Source of the DNA: Oncomelania hupensis
Lineage: Eukaryota; Mollusca; Gastropoda; Littorinimorpha; Pomatiopsidae
DNA: 64,000 nt
Direction: 5' to 3'
Assembly: GCA_036898135.1 (NCBI GenBank)
Contig: CM072512.1
Span: 20,404,458 to 20,468,457, forward strand
Of the stretch, positions 1 to 12,400 are shown piece after piece. The position numbers were made by a program, and so were the translations under genes. The notes under the pieces were generated by a model. The model ran no database searches. It was not told where the DNA came from and saw only the letters and a program-made list of their open reading frames with translations. Positions within the stretch are counted from its first letter, which is position 1; each line of letters opens with the position of its first letter.

Positions 1-50
1 GGAAGAGTCCGCTGGACCTAAAGCAATAATCATCTAATGTAATGTGATGA
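1..50 (+). repeat. 3' end of a tRNA-like SINE (SINE-E), cut by the window start
   Basis: The first 30 bases are the exact reverse complement of 62245-62274, so both belong to one dispersed element. After it comes a degenerate run of AATGT units, like the ACATT pentamers beside the other copy. The pentamer run therefore looks like the element's 3' tail. Only this end is visible. Confidence 0.6.
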
Positions 51-514
51 ACAAAAACTATCAAATAGTGATACAAGCACCGGAAACATCCTGTTGTTCA
101 CAGAAGCGGTGAGAGTACAGGACGGCAACAGATTGTTTCCAAGTGCAAACGACGTCCGACGCTCCCGCGTTCACACACTTCCGCCCATACAGAGCGTCTG
201 AATCTGTTGAGATAAACGCCGTATATTGGTCGTATGCCACAGCAGGAACACAGCTACGCTGTGTGCGCTCCCTTGCCGCAAACAGTTGGCGCCTTCCTGT
301 TGCTTTCTTTTCCTCCCTCTGCCAATAAAGCCCGTTAAGCCAGGAGCCCTCCAGGCATCAACAAGGCGCGTTGACAGGATAGAGTAGCTCTTAGCTTTTT
401 CTACCCTGATCGTTTACAGTTTTTAACGTTGCTTGGAGACAATTCATGGAGAAACACGAACTGTCCATTAATTGAGTGCGTCAGTTTAAAAAAAGAAAGG
501 AAAAAGCCGTGCAA

Positions 515-567
515 TTGTTCTTTTATAGTGCACTTCTTAGCTCCAAGAGCTGCTCAGCGCGCTGGTA
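515..567 (-). repeat. SINE-A fragment (3' part)
   Basis: Read on the minus strand this carries the SINE-A signature: an AGCGCGCTG/GAGCAGCTC block followed by a TATAAAAG-type end. It is one of about ten copies in the window and is too short to show the tRNA-like head. Confidence 0.5.
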
Positions 568-2210
568 TCACGGACGTATCGCTGTCATGTGGGAGCTTTG
601 CCATCATTCGTTTGTTATTACCCGATGAAATCATCAGTTCAACTATTCATGTGACCTAAACTTTCTTTCTCTGCAAACGTTGTTGTGCGATACCAGCCAA
701 GAAATGGAAGCGACTATTATCTGAACACGATACACCAATCTTCTACTTTAACTGTGGCCCATAGACCTACATACCGTAAATACCAATTTGATTAAGACCA
801 ACTGCTCGACCTACAACACGAGGCATCTCATCAGCGATGACTAAGTCTTCCGACCCTGACTGAGCATTAGGGGCCATTCCATCAGAACCGTCCGTCTAGA
901 ACCTCTGTGTGTGCTCAGTCCCAGACACTCGGCTTTGAACTCGTGGCCTGTCTCACACGTGGCTTGATCAATTTCCAATCAGTGGCACGAGATGACGGCG
1001 CTGTCCTACCCCTTATCCAGCGTATCTCGAAGCGCACAAGCCGAATCGGTAATGAAAAGCGCATTATCTTAGTGACACTGAGTGAGAATCAAGAGTATTC
1101 CTCCAAATCATGATTTCCTTTGCTGCAAGACCTTAAGCGTTTGGGCATGGCCGATCTCAATGCAGAATTACAGTTATCAACCCTTAAAAGGAGCGAGGAA
1201 GATCAATTACGACGCGTGCCCCGCTGAGGCATGAGGCCAGGTGTTTTATTTATTTTTTTTAATATAGTCTAGTTCACCAGAGTTAAGAAGGTTGATCATC
1301 ATAGCTGATCCCAGTTTATCCAAGTTGAAAGACTTTCAACGCCAGGTCTTTGAAACTTGTATTTCGCCCCTTAGCGTTTGGGCGCAACAGTTTGTACTGT
1401 TCATTTTGGGCAGAGCGGATCTAATACCTTCAGGCCCGTGTGCACACAAATGCAAGAACAAACGACCTGCAGCTCAACATTTTCATTAGCTGGAACAAGT
1501 GGAACAACCGCCCCCACTGGCCTTGACAATAAGGCTGATTAAAATGAGAAAAATAAAGAGCGAAAGAGAAGGGAAGAAAGACAGAAAGAAAGAAAAAAAG
1601 AAAGAGGGGAGGGAGAGAGGGGGGGTGAGGGGTTGTCGCGCGAATGAGAAGACGGTGATGGGTTGGAGGTGGAGGGCGACGACGATATGATGATGGCACG
1701 ATTCTATAGCGCAATAGGCCATAATATAATACCGTACCTTGCTGTATGGGTTTGATGAGAATGGATTGTTGGAGAGATGAATAAGTGTGTGTCTGTGTAT
1801 GTGTCAAAGTGGGAATGGTGGTGGTTGTGGGGGGGGGAGGGGTGAATATAAGCAACTATCGCAAGACTTTTGCAGTTAGAGTCACTATAATTTCTCAGGT
1901 AGGCACTTGTATAGATTACGCTTGATAAGCGTGTCTTCTGAAGCACTTGACATTGTCTTATGCCAATTCTCCTTTATTTTATGACTGCGCTGCCTTACAC
2001 ACTTTAAACAAAGTGTAAGATGCGATAACCGGCAGAGAAATTTAACGACTACAATTTCCACAAAACCTACGCAAAGGATAAGAGTCCTCAGGCTGTGGGA
2101 GGTATTGTATGTAGCGGGTCCTCAGCCATTTTTATTCCCTCTTCACTTTGTACAGTAATTCATATCCGAATAACATTGCGAATTCTCTTAAAACAGTCTT
2201 CCAGTCTACA
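568..2210. other. No gene seen; purine-rich tract inside
   Basis: Short open frames here are scattered and lack codon bias or recognisable motifs. The one compositional feature is a plus-strand purine tract at about 1548-1640, rich in GAAAG and GGGAGAGAG, followed by a G-rich run near 1810-1845. Confidence 0.5.
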
Positions 2211-2215
2211 AAACA

Positions 2216-2216
<1 letters not shown>

Positions 2217-2284
<68 letters not shown>
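2217..2284. repeat. (GA)n microsatellite
   Basis: About 34 uninterrupted GA units, ending in a short GACA variant run. The low-complexity open frames crossing it are artefacts of the dinucleotide. Confidence 0.98.
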
Positions 2285-2294
<10 letters not shown>

Positions 2295-2585
2295 ACCAAA
2301 ACAGTCTTTTTTTTTTGTAATCCCCAAAAGCCCGGAGTTAGCAGAAAGTAGGCCAGTAAGGGTTGCTTTAATAACCTCATTGTGCATTCTATTGTCATAT
2401 GTTTCGCGCAAAGCAGCGTTTTACTATAGCCGGCGCAGTTCATGCTAGTATGGGTAAGTAGCACTGGGTTTTGGCTACGGAGGACCAAAAGGGTCTGACG
2501 GTGTATTTTTTAATAAAACGAGGGTCTGCTTTATTACAGTGTTAAAATTTACACTTAATATTCGCTCTCTATACGTTGAAGAATC

Positions 2586-2868
2586 TCTTTCTTCTTCTTC
2601 TTCTTCTTCTTCTTCTTCTTCTTCTTCTTCTTCTTCTTCTTCTTCTTCTTCTTCTTCTTCTTCTTCTTCTTCTTCGTCTTTTTCTACTACTACTACTACT
2701 GCTACTGTTGCTGCTGCTGCTCCTGCTGTAATAATTTTCTTCTGGTAATAAAATATCTAATCTTCTTCTTCTTCTCCTTCTTCTTCTTCTTCTTCTTCTT
2801 CTTCTTCTTCTTCTTCTTCTTCTTCTTCTTCTTCTTCTTCTTCTTCTTCTTCTTTTCTTCTTCTTCTT
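2586..2868. repeat. Two (CTT)n arrays split by a short spacer
   Basis: A first CTT array at about 2586-2673 passes into short ACT and GCT triplet runs. A unique spacer of about 50 bases follows, then a second CTT array at about 2761-2868. The polyserine and polylysine frames are not proteins. Confidence 0.97.
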
Positions 2869-2869
2869 G

Positions 2870-4500
2870 CCGTTTTAATAACACGGTGACACGTATAATT
2901 TATATTCTCTTTAAATTCTAATTACTGCCTCTCGTCCTCTGCTCCATCCTCCTTCTTCTCTTCCGCCTCCCGACTGTTCTTCCTCCTTAACAGAATGACC
3001 TATACAAAGTCTGTATGAATTGTTCTTACCATGCATGAAAGCTGGTTAAGTTCCTGCAAAAAGAGTTGTTAAGTTATAAATTAATTTTTTTAATCGGTAC
3101 ACTCAAAAAGAAGAATCGGTTAATTATATTATGTTCTCAAGTCTTTTTGATGACTTTCTTAAGATGTGAATGGCACTTTCATTCTCGAGTGTTGTTCAGT
3201 GCACAAGAGGACGGTAACACATGGTTAGATTTATTTACTGTATCTATGTTTAAGTTAATGTACATAGTCCGTTGTATCATTTCTGAAGAGTTTGTGCGGT
3301 ATCGTTAGTGGAGAGTACTTCATTCGATGAAGTGTACAATTGCGGAGTACCTAGCTGTTGTGTGGAGCTGCCCTGAATAGCTGTTTGCCGGTTGAAACTT
3401 TTCCGTTTTAGTTTATGAGCATGTTTTAGTTTATAACCATTTCAGTGGAGAATACGTGTTTGTTCTTTGTCATGGTCCGGAGAAGTAACAAACTGCATTT
3501 GTTGTTTTCAATTGAGAACTTGAAGTTTATGGGCCTAGGCTGAGACATCCTTGTTTGCCTGCTTGCGCTGGAGATGCACTTGAACTGTCTGTAGTTAATG
3601 CTCTTGACATATGTGTTTGTACTCTTTGTGTTCTTGTGGCCATATCTATTTGACTGGGGCTTTTGTGCGTTGCGCTGACGGAGGCTCGTCAGAGTTTTAC
3701 AGCTCTTCACTTCAAAATACTGTATATTATGTCTGCTCATTTAAAGACAGTATTTACGGTCGCTCTTTTTTGCGGTGCGGGGGAAGTGGTTTTGAAGTCG
3801 TACTTGCCGCAATATTTACGACGGCGGGGTGGGAACCGCAGCGACAGCATAAAAAAAGTATTATGACCCCGTCCCCGGGGTTTTGTCTAATTTTCCTTTC
3901 TCGTTGACAGGCTTAAGTGCTCTTGTTTCAAAGTGCCCTAGTACTTGTTCTCATCTAATAGCGAAAAAACTATCTTGTCCCGTGACATCATTCACGTAAG
4001 CACTGCCTAGTACTGATAAATATAACCATGTTGGTATGTTTTACTGGTTCTTCGGTCTTTGTCGAGTGTACCATTTTGTCAATTGTTTCGCTGTTTATTG
4101 CTGTTTCTATTCCTTCAGTATTTGTCTGTTGATTGTTTTGTAGTGACATGTACTATTGTGCTTCGCCTTTTGTTTTGCTGTGGTGGATATTGTTGTACGT
4201 ATTCCAATGTATTTAACAGCTTCTCGCTCTGTAATTTAGAGACGATCCTAAAGGGGTTGTATTTAATAACAACATATTACCTGTAATAACAACATATTAC
4301 CTGTAATTGTTGTTTTTGCGGTAATGAGACTTGCGCAGTTCTTTGAGTGGCATTGTGCGCTGTATGACAACAATCTGTTAAATTACAAGACTTATTTATA
4401 AGTAATATCCCTTGGTGTTTTTATAGGTAAAGACATCGGTCTTGAGGGATAGAAACCTACTACATACATTAATTAATCATATCTTGGTCCTTTGTGTGTT
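2870..4500. other. No gene seen before the candidate exon
   Basis: AT-rich sequence with only short unconvincing frames. A 20-bp unit, AATAACAACATATTACCTGT, is repeated in tandem twice at about 4264-4304. If the exon call at 4505 is right, at least the last part of this stretch is intron. Confidence 0.4.
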
Positions 4501-4504
4501 GCAG

Positions 4505-4636
4505 CTCTCGCCGCTGGTGCAAGACTCTGTGCTGAAGGGCACTTTCAACGCAACTTTGAACAACCCTATCGCGCCCCATATGTCTCCGGCACACGCGATG
4601 GGTACCACCAAACACGCCTTCCTCTTGGGCGTCTGA
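4505..4636 (+). CDS. Candidate terminal coding exon of an unidentified host gene
   Basis: A T-rich stretch ending in GTGTGTTGCAG makes a good splice acceptor just before 4505. The frame that starts there runs 43 codons to a TGA at 4634-4636. About three quarters of its codons end in G or C, in an AT-rich neighbourhood, which suggests coding selection. The peptide begins LSPLVQDSVLKGTF and ends KHAFLLGV; I do not recognise it. It has one possible N-glycosylation site (NAT). No canonical AATAAA follows closely, and no upstream exon was found. It could also be a chance GC-rich patch. Confidence 0.38.
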   Translation, partial: LSPLVQDSVLKGTFNATLNNPIAPHMSPAHAMGTTKHAFLLGV

Positions 4637-4963
4637 GGCGGAGTGGTGCCTCCGGAACATCACTGGCTGTGTGTTTTGAAATTCCCTGCATACCTTCTAA
4701 CAAGGGTCTTCTTCACACTGGACATGAAAGAGCATCGCCACATTTTCCTATCAATATTGTTGCTGCTGCATCTTGAGGGGCCTGAACCACCTTAGAGCGG
4801 AGTACTTTTACTTCTGGAGTTAAAAACAAAAAAATATATACTATAATATAAAGCTTGCTAAAGTAGCGTCGAAGCAACGGTAGAAGATTCCATACGATTC
4901 ACTATCCATTTTCCTCTAAAGCTCTTCAAAGTTATGAAACTTCTTTGCCGCATCTATAAAAAG

Positions 4964-5098
4964 AAAGAGATTACTCTTATATAGCGCACTTATAAGCTCA
5001 GAGAGCTTCTCAAAGCGCTGGCCACTGCTATCCAGCAATCACAAAATAGTTTGCTGAAGTCAGGATTCGAACCCACGTCGCCCGAGACGAACTGGGTA
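4964..5098 (-). repeat. SINE-A copy with tRNA-like B box
   Basis: On the minus strand it reads: tRNA-like B box (GGGTTCGAATCC), a body with CTGACTTCAGCAAAC, a central GGCCAGCGCTTTGAG, then GCGCTATATAAGAG. The B box implies origin from a Pol III-transcribed tRNA-type SINE. The AGCGC...TATATAA end resembles CR1/L2-type LINE tails (family knowledge), which would explain its mobilisation. It matches 34400-34562 closely. Confidence 0.75.
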
Positions 5099-5099
5099 A

Positions 5100-6222
5100 C
5101 TCTTTGGTTGATGATGTCATTTTATAAGTCATGCAAGATACGAGATGATTAATTGTTCTAGTTCACACAAGCACAATTTGTATCATTAATGAAGTGACAT
5201 CACGTTAAACTTACTGCGCAATCAAGACAGTGATCATCGCCCCCGCAGCAATTAAACGGAGTCATATTAAACACAGTATAAGAGACCATTTGAGGCGATG
5301 CAACGGGTGTTTTTATATCGAATGTTTTTGTGTTTTTTGACAAAAACTTTCTGATGTTCACTTCATGATCAACTAGTTTTTCAGGTAAGGCAGGGATATA
5401 TATTTTTTCTTTAGATACCTGTAATCCTTCGGTTAGTATAAGAAAGAAAAGTGGGTTTCATTTACACGCCATCACTTTTCCGCCATTTATTTTGCCAGGT
5501 AATTAAAATATTATATTCACAAATTCCAGCATTGTTGCAGAACAATATATTTTTTACACCAGCATTTTCGTCGTTTATGTACTAGCCTACATCAGTATTT
5601 GGTCTTCAGTGTTCAATATTGAGTTGTTATTCTGATACGAAGGTATTGATTGTCATTGGAGTAATAGAATATATAAATCCGAACGTACAAAACCTTCGAT
5701 CTTTACAATGAAGGAGTATAAATACGAATATGTGATTTGTTTCCTAAAATATGTTTAACGTAGCTATACAACTAGGCGAATAACCTACTGTAAATTAATT
5801 TCACAGTAAACCGTATTTTATATTGTATATTGTATTTTAATTACTGTATGTTAGCCAATGGGTAAAATCTTTTCAAAGTAGACATATAAGTAAAAAAAAG
5901 TATATTTGTGTTTTATTATTTTCAGCATGTTGTTTCAGGTTGTGTCCCAAAGCAATATAATTCTTTCATGTTATTGAAGGAGGGATTTTATAAGCGTGAT
6001 GTAATTAAATATATGCAAAGATTACTTGTTGCCCGAATTTGTTTACCCTAACGTACGTGATCTTTAAGACAAGAAGTTTTGTTCTTCAGGATTTAATACG
6101 AAATGAAAAAGAGAATTCTGTACATATTTTTAAGTAATCGAACAATACTTTCGCTTTGTGTTTAGATTTTTCCCTGATCTGTCCGAAGTCATTCTAAATA
6201 ATAATGATAAAGATAATAACAA

Positions 6223-6253
<31 letters not shown>

Positions 6254-8340
6254 AAGAAGAAGAAGAAGAAGAAGAAGAAGAAGAAGAAGAAGAAGAAGAA
6301 GAAGAATATGTGCATGCTGTAAATGTGTTCGTGTGTTTTGCCTCTTTTACGAATCTGTGATACACTAACAGGCTTACTTCACGAATATTTCATTTTTTGG
6401 TGATATTGAAGACTGCTGGGTGATCTTTCGTTGCCGATTTATGTACACATGAATTTTTCCAGATTTCGTTCATTTGTGGAATTAAAGGATTAATCGCTGA
6501 CTGCATGCTTTTCATTCTGATGTTTTTGTTTCATATATGAATGGAAGGATGAAGAGTGATGTACGATAATTTTGTTTAAAAGGTAGTAACAAAAATCTAT
6601 AGCAAGTCAGGTAAGCTTTTTATTTGGTTTAAACAACCAAGGTGGAAATATGGCATTGCAGGTTTCCAATGCGATGGTATTGTCACATATTATAATTATT
6701 GTGTTTGTTGATCGATGATTATTAACTTATTGTAGTTATACCTAATTAGTTCAATAATTACTTATGTCTATGCGTTTCTTGTTAATTGTCGTGGGAACGT
6801 TGATAAAGATACCGATAATGATATGTGTGTGATTTCAACCTCCCTCTAGCTCCGTGTGTCTCTCTACCTGTCTGCATGTGTCTACTTCACTCTGAATATT
6901 CCATAATTAATTTACTTTATTCCATATATACTTCACTTTACCCTTGTAACCTTCCAGACTTGAGGACGGCGAACTTTGTGTCAAGAAATAAGGTAATTTT
7001 TCATCATAAATCTGTCTTGCTATACCTAGTTTCATTCTTCTTCTTCTGCTAGTTATTGTAATTAGTCTAACTCTAGAAGAAGAAAGAAAAAACACAAAGT
7101 CAAAACGAACTTGCTGCCTCTCCTGGGACGCCGTAGATTGTTTCCTAGAGTAGATGGCAGATAATTAGCTAAGACTAATTCAGTCACTTATTCCCCTTTG
7201 CTAGAGAGTTAAGCCCTCCTTGTCCCCAGTGTCGCGAGGGGATGATCCCCCTTGGTTTATGAGATGACTGCCATTGTAAATTCATCCTGCTACAGTCGCT
7301 CGTACTCGGGCTTTCATAGTTTCTGTTCATATTTTCTTTAGAAGAAAAGCTCGTGCTCATCCGGTTCACATAAACCATTCCGTCCGTCTTGGTTCTCCGA
7401 TAGCCTTCGTAATATTTAGACCTGCCATGTCGTTTTAGCCTATTTTGATTGCTCGCGCTTTGTTTTATCTCTGTCGGTAGGCAAATTGATGGGCGGCGTT
7501 GGGAAGTGAGTTAAGTTTAGACTTGTGTAGGCGAGACTGTTGTAAATACTACACCCTGCCTCTTTTCTGCCCAGCTAGGCTTGTAGGTCCTTGTTACATT
7601 AAACAACCCAACCGACAGGAGGTTCGGTTCCGTGCTCCAACACCTCTTGTCTTACCTCTGTGTACAGGGGGGGGGGTCTATCTTTCCCGATATCAGTGAA
7701 AGTTGAAACTGAAGAGGTTCAGAAGTGCCGTAAGCAAGATAGGGGATAAAAACACACCAGTTGTTCTGTTCAATTTCTCGTTGTAACTGTAGCCTGGAAA
7801 AATGGCTAGAAACTCCAAATAAAAACCGCGGAAGAAAACGCGATAGTCATCGTAACTGTGCTGCGTTTTCGCCTGGTGGAGAGAGACGCGTAAGCGACGA
7901 TTTACGATACAAAGACAGGGCAGGTGCTTGCTTACCTACTAAAAGCTGGTCCTCTTTCCACTCCCCCCCCCCTTACCCCCTCCGCCGCACCATTTCCCCG
8001 CTCTCCTCTCCTCTTCCTCCCAGCTCCCTTTTCTTCTTCCGACACAGACGTTCTTCTGCGAATGTTGTTGTACCTTCATGCTAGAGTGTCTAGTTCTAAA
8101 TTAGTAAAACTTCTACTACTGCTACAGTATATCTCAGTATTATATTATGTTTTCTTGTCATGCATCCTCCCCCCTTCCCCCTCCCTACCCCTCCCACACC
8201 CTTCCTCCGCCGCCTCTCCTACCTTTAACATTGAGGTTTAACGTCTACACCTACCATTGGCAGACGAGGATAACCATCCCAGGGAAAGAGGGGTAGGGAC
8301 CTGAATCAACACCGAACCACCGAAGCAAACATTTTATATC
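5100..8340. other. No gene seen; one long (GAA)n array
   Basis: AT-rich, with no frame of coding character. A (GAA)n array of about 27 units lies at about 6226-6306. C-rich pyrimidine tracts occur at about 7965-8035 and 8165-8220. Confidence 0.5.
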
Positions 8341-8415
8341 GCCCACCACGGGATTCGAACCTAGGTCATCGGTGTGCCAGGCGAACGCTCTACCAATTGA
8401 GCTACGGCGGTGGGC
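8341..8415 (-). pseudogene. tRNA-like sequence (SINE head or tRNA pseudogene)
   Basis: On the minus strand 75 bases start GCCCACC and end GGTGGGC, a perfect 7-bp acceptor pairing. TAGCTCAATTGGTAGAGCG matches the D arm and A box, GGTTCGAATCC the B box. Four extra bases separate acceptor and D stem, the T stem pairs poorly, and the anticodon stem has mismatches. The loop would read GGC (Ala). It is therefore more likely a tRNA-derived SINE head than a working tRNA gene. Confidence 0.6.
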
Positions 8416-8768
8416 TCTCTCCTGCCTTCTTCATCTTCGTCCTCTTGTACTTCCTCGTCGCCCTCTTCGTCTTCTTCTTCCCCCTTATTCTATTCTTTCC
8501 ATGTGATAGGCTTGTGTATGTAACGTCTTATCATGCAAGATTAGCCCATCGTCGTCTTTTCTTCTCCTTTCTTTCTTCCTTTTTTTTTCTTCCTTTTAAA
8601 AAATTTTTTTTTAACACATAGAAATGTCTATTTTGTATCCTGTTTCTCTAGCTCAACAGCTTAGAGGAGACTGGCCGAGTACCGAAATTAACGTAATCCT
8701 CGCCGAATCTCATCTACGCAGTGTGTTCCTCTAGCTCTTCCTATTCTTCATCATTATCTTTTCCATCT

Positions 8769-8837
8769 TTCTTCTTCTTCTTCTTCTTCTTCTTCTTCTT
8801 CTTCTTCTTCTTCTTCTTCTTCTTCTTCTTCTTCTTC
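8769..8837. repeat. (CTT)n microsatellite
   Basis: About 23 CTT units, ending TTCGTTGTTG. The polyarginine frame across it is an artefact. Confidence 0.97.
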
Positions 8838-8929
8838 GTTGTTGTAGGCAGCCAACTTCAATATGTTGAAGAAACTTGCTGCACTTAGGTGCATTGCTGG
8901 GTGTGTTCTTGTCACCGGCACTCACCCGT

Positions 8930-9118
8930 CTAGGACATGAGCGTCAGGATCTTTAAAGTCCGTTATGAGGGAATGTATGCGACACAGACTAGACCTCGGT
9001 TTATACTCTCATCCGAAGGAGTAGGATAACGGGAGTAAATTGTCTTTCCCAAAGGACACAAACACAATGCTCCGATCCGCAAGCCAAAGCTCTACTATTA
9101 GGCCACCGTGCCATTCAC
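8930..9118 (-). repeat. tRNA-derived SINE (SINE-D)
   Basis: On the minus strand it begins GGCACGGTGGCCTAATAGTAGAGC, a tRNA-like 5' end with A box. A decayed B-box region follows, then GTGTCCTTTGGGAAAGACAATTTACTCCC and an ACTTTAAAGATCC end. This arrangement is typical of widespread metazoan tRNA SINEs (family knowledge). It appears to be a single copy in this window. Confidence 0.65.
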
Positions 9119-9407
9119 TGTTTCTGTTTTTTCTATATTACTCGTCCTCTTTAGTTTTATTTTAATTCCCTCTCCCCTCCTCTAGCTCCCTCCCCTCCAC
9201 TTCCCTCCCTTCTCCCCTCCACTCTATCCTACTATATAGTAAGTACTACACCGACGTTTCGTACCGTTGTATAGCTGTCACAGTCCTATCAAGTAAGCTT
9301 ATCTACGTCTACAAGCCTTGGCAGTCACCCAGTCAGTTTGAACGTGACATACCGTTCTGCTTCGGTAACAAACGTCAAATACTATGGTGCTGTGATAACA
9401 ACAAAAA

Positions 9408-9434
9408 GACACACACACACACAAAAGACACACA

Positions 9435-9498
<64 letters not shown>
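9408..9498. repeat. (CA)n microsatellite
   Basis: Interrupted then pure CA dinucleotides, with the pure part about 9436-9498. Confidence 0.97.
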
Positions 9499-9499
<1 letters not shown>

Positions 9500-12400
9500 G
9501 GATTCCCTTTTGCAAACATTTAAAACGATGGCCTTAGCCGAAATTGTTATCGTGCAATCCTTTTCTTTAGATTGAAACCGACATTGATGTTGCTGGAATT
9601 TGAGAGTGTTTTGGAAATAAGCAACAATATGCTGCCTTTCGTTATATTTTATTTTATTTTATTTCTAAAACAGTCTTTTTTTTTAAATCAGGTCTACCAG
9701 TAAACTCACACTGATAGTCAAAGATTATCATAAAAGGTGCTGACCTAATTTTATATTTATAGTACAGTATATTATTTATTTTATTTTCTCAGCAATCAGC
9801 ACGCTCGACTCGGTCACTCAGCAACTGCACAGCTACCCTTGTACTTGTGAAAGCGAAATGTATTGCAGTTGTTTTGCACGTGCGGCACGTTTCTTTGTTG
9901 TCCAACGTAGCATTCCAAGCACGAGAGTCATTTGTCTTTCCATGGGTGTTGAAGAATCCCGAACGTTCGGGAACAGTGTTGATACACAGGCTTTTATCCG
10001 CAGCAATCAACGCAAAGACTTTGAAAGAATGTTAACCAACCGTCAGTGCATCGTATGCTGTGATATTAGATATGGATGCTTTGAACAAGAATTGTTCGAG
10101 ATGGTTGAAGAATGTCAATATATTTACAAATGGAGGAGAGCTGGTGTGTTTAACTCGTAAGGCGTTTCAACACAGGTGACAGCTATAACAGTCTCCGAGA
10201 TTGAGAGAGTTGTCTTTCGTAACTTTTACTGCAGTTTGCACCACTTTTAGGATATTTCAGTATACAGTATCTGTGAGATCAGAACCAACACATAGCCTAT
10301 ACCCACAAGTCAAGCATTCTTTCATTAACTAAGAATTTAAGGTAGTGAAGAACTGCAGCGTTTCACTCGTCAAAGCATCAAAAACTGGAATTCTGAACTC
10401 GTCAAATCCTCGGATGCTCTGGTTGTGCGCTGCAAGGCATTCCATGTGCGGTAGCAGGGCAGCGGCAGTGACGCCTGACATTTGTTCAGTGTCGGGTCTT
10501 GAAAGCTGCGCAAGGCTTCAGGGACGTGGCACAGTAGCTGGCCTTTGCCTCAAGAATCTTACCGTGCTCGCTTGGGGACTAACGTCAAGCTCATGCAAGC
10601 ACACCAAACAGACAGAACCACCATAGTATTTGTTTCAGGATCAATGCCTACATACACTAAAGTGCACAGTGGACTGTATTACCCAGCATTCGTGGTGCAT
10701 GCATCTGAACGGTATTCCTATTAATTATGGGTCCATACCAAATTAGAAAAAAATGTGGTTCACATCTGTAGTGCAAAGGCATCTATTAAAATATTTTTAA
10801 TTAAGAACTATGTAACCGATTCAATTTAGACGGTAGACGGTAGATCTTTTACCTTTGCTGTTAGTGCCTCAATCTTCTATACTGGTCATATGAGAAATTG
10901 CTCAAATGAGGGACGAAGCAGCAAAGACCGTCCTACAATCAACTCTGTCAGCAGGCTTTTTTTTAGAAGGACTGGGCATCGTGCTATGGACGTCCATTCC
11001 TTGACGTTGTCTAACGAGCGCTTCCTCTTTCGACCAAGTTAGACACGATACGGCACGATGAAACAAATTCTACCTGTCTTCTGTATGTCCGTTCGATATC
11101 ATTTGTCACCGGTACACACTCAAGTGCCTTAGCTTCCGTCTGGCTCCCGACTTATCCAAATGTTTACAATTAGTTGTGGCAGGTCCTGGTCCTCTTGCCT
11201 ACCTGTCCTTTGTACCTGGAATGAGAAGGATGCCTGCTTCCTTTAACAGTGAATTAAGAGGAAAAAGAACAAGAAGTCTTGAGCTTCGAGCAAGAACATG
11301 TCGCAGATAGTTGTTGTTTTTTTAATAACGAATACCGGAGATGCCATCTGGTTCAAGCAAAAATGATGCAGGTATTCTTTACCCGAGTGAGATAAATGAT
11401 GATTGAATTGTAGGTGGACTACGAGCAGGGCTTTTAGTCAAATTTACATTAAAGATTAGTATGAGTAAACGTAGAGGATACGAAATAGATGCTTGCATTC
11501 TGCCCTTTGGTGATGAATAGATCTGACGGCTGACTGTGATGACGGTCTTCTGTGAAGCTATTAGTGCCGAGAATATGCAACGTTAAATCTTATCCTGACG
11601 GAGTAAGATGAGCTGAAGGTTTCGTGAATAATACTACTACGTCTATATTAATCTATGAAGCTAACTCATTAAGGAGTCCGTCAAATAGAAGTAAATTACT
11701 ATCACACATACATCGGATTAGTTGCTATGTAACAAGCAGGTATAGTAAGGCAACGTTAGATTATCTTACACTACGAGGCTTGCGGAGTTCTGTTAATATG
11801 GCTATATTAAGCCAAAGGACAAAAGTTCTGGAAGTCTATAGTGAATTATTACTACAGTTACATCAGAGGAATTTCATACAAACGAAGTCAAATCGCTGTT
11901 GTTGTTTGTGCTGATTCCAAAGCTGTTTCGGCGAATTATATATGTCCCCTAAAAAAAAGAAGTTGCAGTGCATATTAATTTTGGCCCTTTGTCCCCAGCC
12001 TCGCTCAGTCAAGCAATAACAAGTGTCATGAAAAATATTATCAGTGTTAAACGCCACCACAACATTAACCTTTCACCTTAAAACATTCCACAAAGCTAGG
12101 AAAAACACGTTAGTGAACAAGGAGCGAGGAAGGGGAGTACGAGTGGGTGGGTGGTGAGAGACACAGAGAAAGTTGCGTACACTGAAGCAAAGAGGACGGG
12201 GAGTCTCGAAAAAGGGTGGAGTGGACAGAAACAAAACATGTACATTCGCTTTTTTGGTAAGTATGAGGAGGGGTGAGGGTGCTCTTCTCAGTGTTTGCGA
12301 GAAGTTTAAACAGCACCGCATCTTCGCGTTCACACTGAGAGTCGTGTTTGGAAGTGGTGAACAAAAAGTGTGTTGCGCTGTTGTAATTATCTTCTGCGTA

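Noticed and set aside
2095..2884. Frames of polyserine, polylysine, SLSLS and RERER runs
   Set aside because: They are translations of GA and CTT microsatellites. The same holds for frames over the arrays at 6226, 8769, 9408, 22094, 28000, 31200, 33447 and 54603.
10345..10626. 93-codon GC-richer frame, with competing minus-strand frames
   Set aside because: No motif, no splice sites, and stops interrupt the alternative frames; no frame stands out.
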